Of a stretch of 9,239 nt of DNA, positions 5,599 through 9,239 are shown in pieces. The position numbers and the translations under genes are program-made. Under the pieces are notes generated by a model. It did not search any database, was not told the DNA's origin, and worked only from the letters and a program-made list of their open reading frames with translations. The stretch covers positions 1-9,239 of the forward strand of contig NZ_CALIJF010000193.1 of the NCBI RefSeq assembly GCF_938018035.1, given 5' to 3'. Source of the DNA: an uncultured Campylobacter sp. Lineage in GTDB: Bacteria > Campylobacterota > Campylobacteria > Campylobacterales > Campylobacteraceae. Within the stretch, counting starts at the first letter, position 1. Each line of letters begins with the position of its first letter.

Positions 5599-8500
5599 AT
5601 GAAAAAATCCATCTGCTCCTCTATGCTTAGCCTCGCAGCGGTGCTCGCACTAGCGCCCGCACAAGCGCTTTGCAATGCAGATTCTAATCCGCCGCTTATC
5701 CATACCCATAATAACCTCTATTCGGCGGGATTTAGCGGCAATACTAGCGGCAGCGGAAGTACCAGCCCAAACGGCAATATTACGACGATTACGGGCGTTG
5801 CAAGCGGCGGGACGGATTACTCTGGTAGCGTGATTTACGGCGGAGGAAGCGGCGACGGGATTGCGGGCTTTACCGAGTTAAACTCCGCCTCCAACAATAG
5901 ACTTACGATCAGAGGCGCAAACGCTTACGTGGGTATCGCAATAGGTGCTGAGGCCAAGGGTGTATCGGATAATTACGTGAGCTTGGAAAACGGCTCTAAG
6001 GTAAATTTGGTCGTGGGCGGGCAAGGCATAGCGGCGTCTAAAACGGGCAACGAAGGCGAAGCGACGCGAAATCAGGTTTTTGTAAAATACGGCGCCGAAA
6101 TTACGGGAAATGCCGATAACTTCGGCGGCAGCTCAAATAGACATTATAATATCATCGGCGGCAGAAGCGGAGCAGACAAAAAAGCCTCCTCCAACGCCGT
6201 AACGATAGACGGAGGCACTATCGGCAACGGCTCCGTTACAAATGTAATCGTAGGCGGCATAGTAAGCGGTGGCGGCGATGCCGTATCAAATAGAATAACT
6301 ATAAAAGGCGGCACGTTTAGAGGAGGCTTTGACATATTCGGCGCTCAATCCTCCACGGGAAAAAGCAGCTACAATAGCGTCAATATAACGGTGCCTTATT
6401 ACGGCAGCACAAATACTATCACTCTAAATGGAAGCGGTAGAATTTGGGGCGCAGCGGGCGGAAGCGGAAACTCTAGTGCAAACTCCGTAACCATAAACGC
6501 AAGACTAAAAGCGCAAAATTACCAAGTAGTAGGCGGCCAAGCAAATAGCGCTAGCGTAATGAGCGCAAATCGCGTAGAAATCAATAACGACGATGCGATC
6601 GTAGGCAGCGTCACGGGCTCTTTGGGCGGCGCCTCAAGCTCGCGAAGCGTAGTTGATCTTTACAAAGGTACCGTAAAAGGCGATGTTGCAGCAGCAAACG
6701 GCATCGCAGGCGAATCGGACGGCGATAGAGTCGCTCTGGGAGCATTCGATTCTAATAAAGGCGTGCATATCGGAGGCAATGTCTATGGCGCACGTGCAGG
6801 AAGCGTCAAAAACGCAGTCGTTTATATCAATAAAGAAAGAACGACGATAGCAGGAGACGTCTATGCAGGCTATGCTACAAGCGGCAGCGTCGAGAATAGC
6901 AACGTAAATTTTAGAGGCGGCACGATAAGCGGTACAATCTACGGCAGCAATAAGCCTACGGATAAAACCAATACCTTGCATATCGAAAATTGGGTCGGCG
7001 GCGGCGTGAAAAAAGCCAAGGACATTAAAAATTTCGGCTCTATAAATTTTCACGATCTATATTCCACTACCCAAGCCGATGCGCCTCTTACTCTAACCAC
7101 TAGCGGCAATACAAATTTAAACGGCACAAAGATAGAGGGTATAAAATCAGATCTTGGCGAAGGAAAGTACTATCTGATCCATAATTCAGGCGGTGGCACG
7201 ATCACTAGAGCCGCGCAGACCGTGCAAGATAATCAAATTTACACGATTACCGACAAAGATCACTATCAAATCACCGGCACCACGATCGAGGTCGAAAACA
7301 GCAAAAATTTAATTATGCAGAAAGGCACATTAACTCGTTCTTGGGTAGACCCCAACTTCGATCAAAGCGAGCTAATGCAAAATCAAAATTCCAACAAGGC
7401 TGCGGGCGCTACTGAGCTATTCGGCAATAAAGGCAACACCGTAATCGTAAAAGAGGGCGCAGGCAATCTAGGCGGCAAAAACATAAGCTCGGGCAGAGAC
7501 GACGCTACCGACGGAAGTAACAGCGTCCACGACAACCACACCAAGATCAATGGCGGAAGCAACATAGGCGAGATCGACGGAGGATATTCAAATTCCGCTA
7601 CCCCGCAAGAAATTTATAATAACCACGTAACTTTCGAAGCAAGCGGAATAGACGTGGGGTACGTAAATGCGGGCATCACTCATAGCAGTAGCGGCGGCGG
7701 CAACGTCCACGATAATAGCGTAACTACGAATGCTACGATAATCCACAATAGCATTTACGGCGGCAATACTAGCAACGGAGAAGCTAAGTCCAATATCGTA
7801 ACTATAAATAACGGCAGCGTAGGAGCAATGGCAGTGGGCGGCAAGGGAAACAGCGCGATTTCCAACACCATAACTCTTAACTCGGTAAACGTAGGCGGAA
7901 GCGTATACGGCGGAAAGGCTAGCGGCACCGCCTCCTCCAACACTGTAAATTTAAACGGCAACACGCAAGTTGCTGGCAACGTATACGCAGCGGAAGCTAC
8001 TAGCGGCAGCAACAACGTAGTAAATTTCAGAAGCGGCAGCGTAGCGGGCACGTTATACGGAGTATCTAGCGCAAACGCTAGCAATTCGGGCAATAGCCTA
8101 AATATCCTATCTTCAAACTCAGGCAATGGCCTAAATGCAGGGAATTTTGCAAATTTCAATAAATTGGAATTTAACCTAGCCTCCCTTAGCGAGATAGAAA
8201 ACGATGCTTCGTCTAGTACCAAAAGAGCTTTAAGCTTAACCGGCTCCGGCAATACCGACCTAAGCGGTACCGATATATTTGTAAACTCGGCAAGCGAATT
8301 TAACGCTTTAAACAATGCAAGCTATCCAGATGGCGATAATAAGAAATATACCCTTGCCTATAAAAGCGGAGGCGGTAAATTTACCGGATATGATCCGCGC
8401 TTTAAAGACAAGGGCTACGTAACTCAACTAAATAAAAACTATGTCATAAAAGATGCCAATACCTTTAGCAGAAACATAGGCGGTATGCATATAAGCGAGG

Positions 8501-8715
8501 ATGAGAAAGAACTTTATATCCAAAAGCTTATTAAGACTAACGAGAGCATAAATGGAGACTTTGATGCGGATGAGCTGCAGAAGTATCTTGGTTCCGGCGG
8601 TCTTAGCGGAAACAATATAGATATAGGCAAAGCGGGGGAGGATAAGAATTTTAACGGTAGAAATATCCACGCAGCAGGCACAAATAATACGTTAAAATTT
8701 TATCAGCGGTCATAA
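5599..8715 (+). CDS. autotransporter-type beta-helix surface protein, N-terminal part up to frameshift
   Basis: 1038 codons before a stop, representing most of the passenger of a type V autotransporter, probably a surface adhesin. The signal peptide is MKKSICSSMLSLAAVLALAP with cleavage probably after AQA (about 23) or CNA. The mature part is almost free of Cys and dominated by Gly, Ser, Asn, Val and Ile. Residues about 60-410 and 600-815 are beta-helix repeats of 25-35 residues with the pattern SxNxVxIxxGxxxGxxxxGGxxxxGxA. Two copies of a larger module follow the repeats, at about 417-577 and 791-978. Each runs from a G(D/N)VYA start through a NFxxL/INF segment and an SGNT(D/N)L(S/N)GT motif to a YxLxxxSGGG segment and an L(I/Y)xQK end. 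AAAGGA lies seven bases before the ATG. The frame is lost at about 8700 and resumes in +1; the anchor domain is not in this frame, so this product alone could not be displayed. Confidence 0.85.
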   Translation: MKKSICSSMLSLAAVLALAPAQALCNADSNPPLIHTHNNLYSAGFSGNTSGSGSTSPNGNITTITGVASGGTDYSGSVIYGGGSGDGIAGFTELNSASNNRLTIRGANAYVGIAIGAEAKGVSDNYVSLENGSKVNLVVGGQGIAASKTGNEGEATRNQVFVKYGAEITGNADNFGGSSNRHYNIIGGRSGADKKASSNAVTIDGGTIGNGSVTNVIVGGIVSGGGDAVSNRITIKGGTFRGGFDIFGAQSSTGKSSYNSVNITVPYYGSTNTITLNGSGRIWGAAGGSGNSSANSVTINARLKAQNYQVVGGQANSASVMSANRVEINNDDAIVGSVTGSLGGASSSRSVVDLYKGTVKGDVAAANGIAGESDGDRVALGAFDSNKGVHIGGNVYGARAGSVKNAVVYINKERTTIAGDVYAGYATSGSVENSNVNFRGGTISGTIYGSNKPTDKTNTLHIENWVGGGVKKAKDIKNFGSINFHDLYSTTQADAPLTLTTSGNTNLNGTKIEGIKSDLGEGKYYLIHNSGGGTITRAAQTVQDNQIYTITDKDHYQITGTTIEVENSKNLIMQKGTLTRSWVDPNFDQSELMQNQNSNKAAGATELFGNKGNTVIVKEGAGNLGGKNISSGRDDATDGSNSVHDNHTKINGGSNIGEIDGGYSNSATPQEIYNNHVTFEASGIDVGYVNAGITHSSSGGGNVHDNSVTTNATIIHNSIYGGNTSNGEAKSNIVTINNGSVGAMAVGGKGNSAISNTITLNSVNVGGSVYGGKASGTASSNTVNLNGNTQVAGNVYAAEATSGSNNVVNFRSGSVAGTLYGVSSANASNSGNSLNILSSNSGNGLNAGNFANFNKLEFNLASLSEIENDASSSTKRALSLTGSGNTDLSGTDIFVNSASEFNALNNASYPDGDNKKYTLAYKSGGGKFTGYDPRFKDKGYVTQLNKNYVIKDANTFSRNIGGMHISEDEKELYIQKLIKTNESINGDFDADELQKYLGSGGLSGNNIDIGKAGEDKNFNGRNIHAAGTNNTLKFYQRS

Positions 8716-9239
8716 TGTAGGCGTAATAAGCGCAAGCGGCAGCGGCAATACCCTTAACATAGGAGCTAGCAATAGCTCTCCTGCGGCAGTAAATTCCTTA
8801 AGCGCTAAAAATATTAGCGGTTTTGACAGGCTAAATTTTTTCCTTCCTAGCTCCATTAGAGCAGGCGATAGCGTACTTACCCTAAGCGATCCTACCGCTA
8901 ACACAGATCTAAGCAACGTAAGCAATATTACGGCTTATATCAGCGGAGTAAGCGGTCCGTTAAGTCCAAGCAGCGAGATTCATCTAATCAATAAGCAAGG
9001 AAGCGGCAGCCTTATAACTCCTAACGCAGCCAATATGCATGCAACGCTAAATGTAGGGGTAAGCCTAAGCTATAGCCCTAAAATTTATCAAAGCGGCAAT
9101 TATCTAAATTTAGGCTTTGATGCTTCCTCGGCTCCTAGCGCGCGCGTAAGCTCTAATACCAAATCCTTCGCAGAAACCCGTGCCGCAAGCTTAGCTAGCT
9201 TAAAGAGCGGAAGCGAGTTAATCACTAACTACCTAGATA
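8702..9239 (+). pseudogene. same autotransporter passenger continued in the +1 frame, partial at window end
   Basis: From 8702 to the last base the +1 frame is open and reads ISGHNVGVISASGSGNTLN and onward, with the same composition as the upstream protein. It contains a third module: NISGFDRLNF near 8810, a TLSDPTANTDLSNVS stretch near 8880, an IHLINKQGSGSLIT segment near 8975, and YLNLGFD near 9105. It then enters a linker with SNTKSFAETRAASLASL near 9160 and GSELI. That resembles the helix-linker before the 12-strand barrel of autotransporters (often KAFAEGRLAGLAFL-like), so the barrel should lie just beyond the window. There is no start codon of its own near the break. In this frame a TAA at 8693-8695 blocks reading further upstream, so the indel must lie within 8696-8712. 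Confidence 0.8.

Noticed and set aside
6634..7053. Minus-strand 139-codon ORF inside the autotransporter
   Set aside because: Cys/Ala/Ile-rich antisense of the repeats, with no family resemblance or start signals.
7755..8315. Minus-strand 186-codon ORF inside the autotransporter
   Set aside because: Pro/Leu-rich reverse reading of Gly/Ser/Asn repeat codons; the opposite strand has the clear signal peptide and repeat protein.
5720..8600. Repetitive Gly/Asn-coding DNA as a CRISPR or DNA tandem repeat
   Set aside because: Repeats are degenerate at DNA level and explained by the protein's beta-helix rungs.
8692..8703. Classical -1 ribosomal slippery site at TTAAAATTTTAT
   Set aside because: The downstream frame needs a +1 (or -2) shift, not -1, and no clear stimulatory structure was seen.

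Overview
The window looks like chromosomal DNA of a non-thermophilic, possibly oral-type, Campylobacter (C. gracilis / C. showae / C. rectus kind; this is inference). Reasons: moderate GC in the genes, very frequent AAATTT/AAAATTTTA words in coding and non-coding DNA, TATAAT boxes without a clear -35, PEB1-like periplasmic binding proteins, and a large repeat-rich autotransporter passenger.

Layout. (1) 1-534, minus strand: an AT-rich cassette. An intact 108-residue gene of unknown function overlaps by ATGA the start of a decayed vapD-like gene, which carries a frameshift and a stop and leaves the window at base 1. It looks like a toxin-antitoxin-type pair whose VapD half is dead. (2) 603-1481, minus strand: a PLP fold-type IV aminotransferase, best read as D-amino-acid aminotransferase, with higher GC and a strong ribosome site. 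(3) 1565-2068, plus strand: a two-helix membrane protein of unknown function, divergent from the aminotransferase. (4) 2069-2479: intergenic DNA with a 17-bp perfect inverted repeat and a promoter. (5) 2480-5093: three tandem paralogous periplasmic amino-acid-binding proteins, each with its own leader, and no permease or ATPase gene in view. (6) 5094-5598: 505 bases of AT-rich intergenic DNA with a C7 tract, small inverted repeats and a good promoter. (7) 5599-9239: the passenger of a type V autotransporter built of beta-helix repeats in three modules. Its reading frame is broken by one base near 8700 but continues cleanly in the +1 frame to the window end, where the passenger-to-barrel linker begins.

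The three binding proteins most likely arose by duplication and divergence. The middle one has lost a residue that normally contacts the amino-acid ligand, so the set may cover different ligands for a transporter encoded elsewhere. The aminotransferase probably makes D-glutamate or D-alanine for peptidoglycan. The autotransporter is a candidate surface adhesin whose expression could vary through the C7 tract or the frameshift. I saw no rRNA, tRNA, CRISPR array or insertion sequence.
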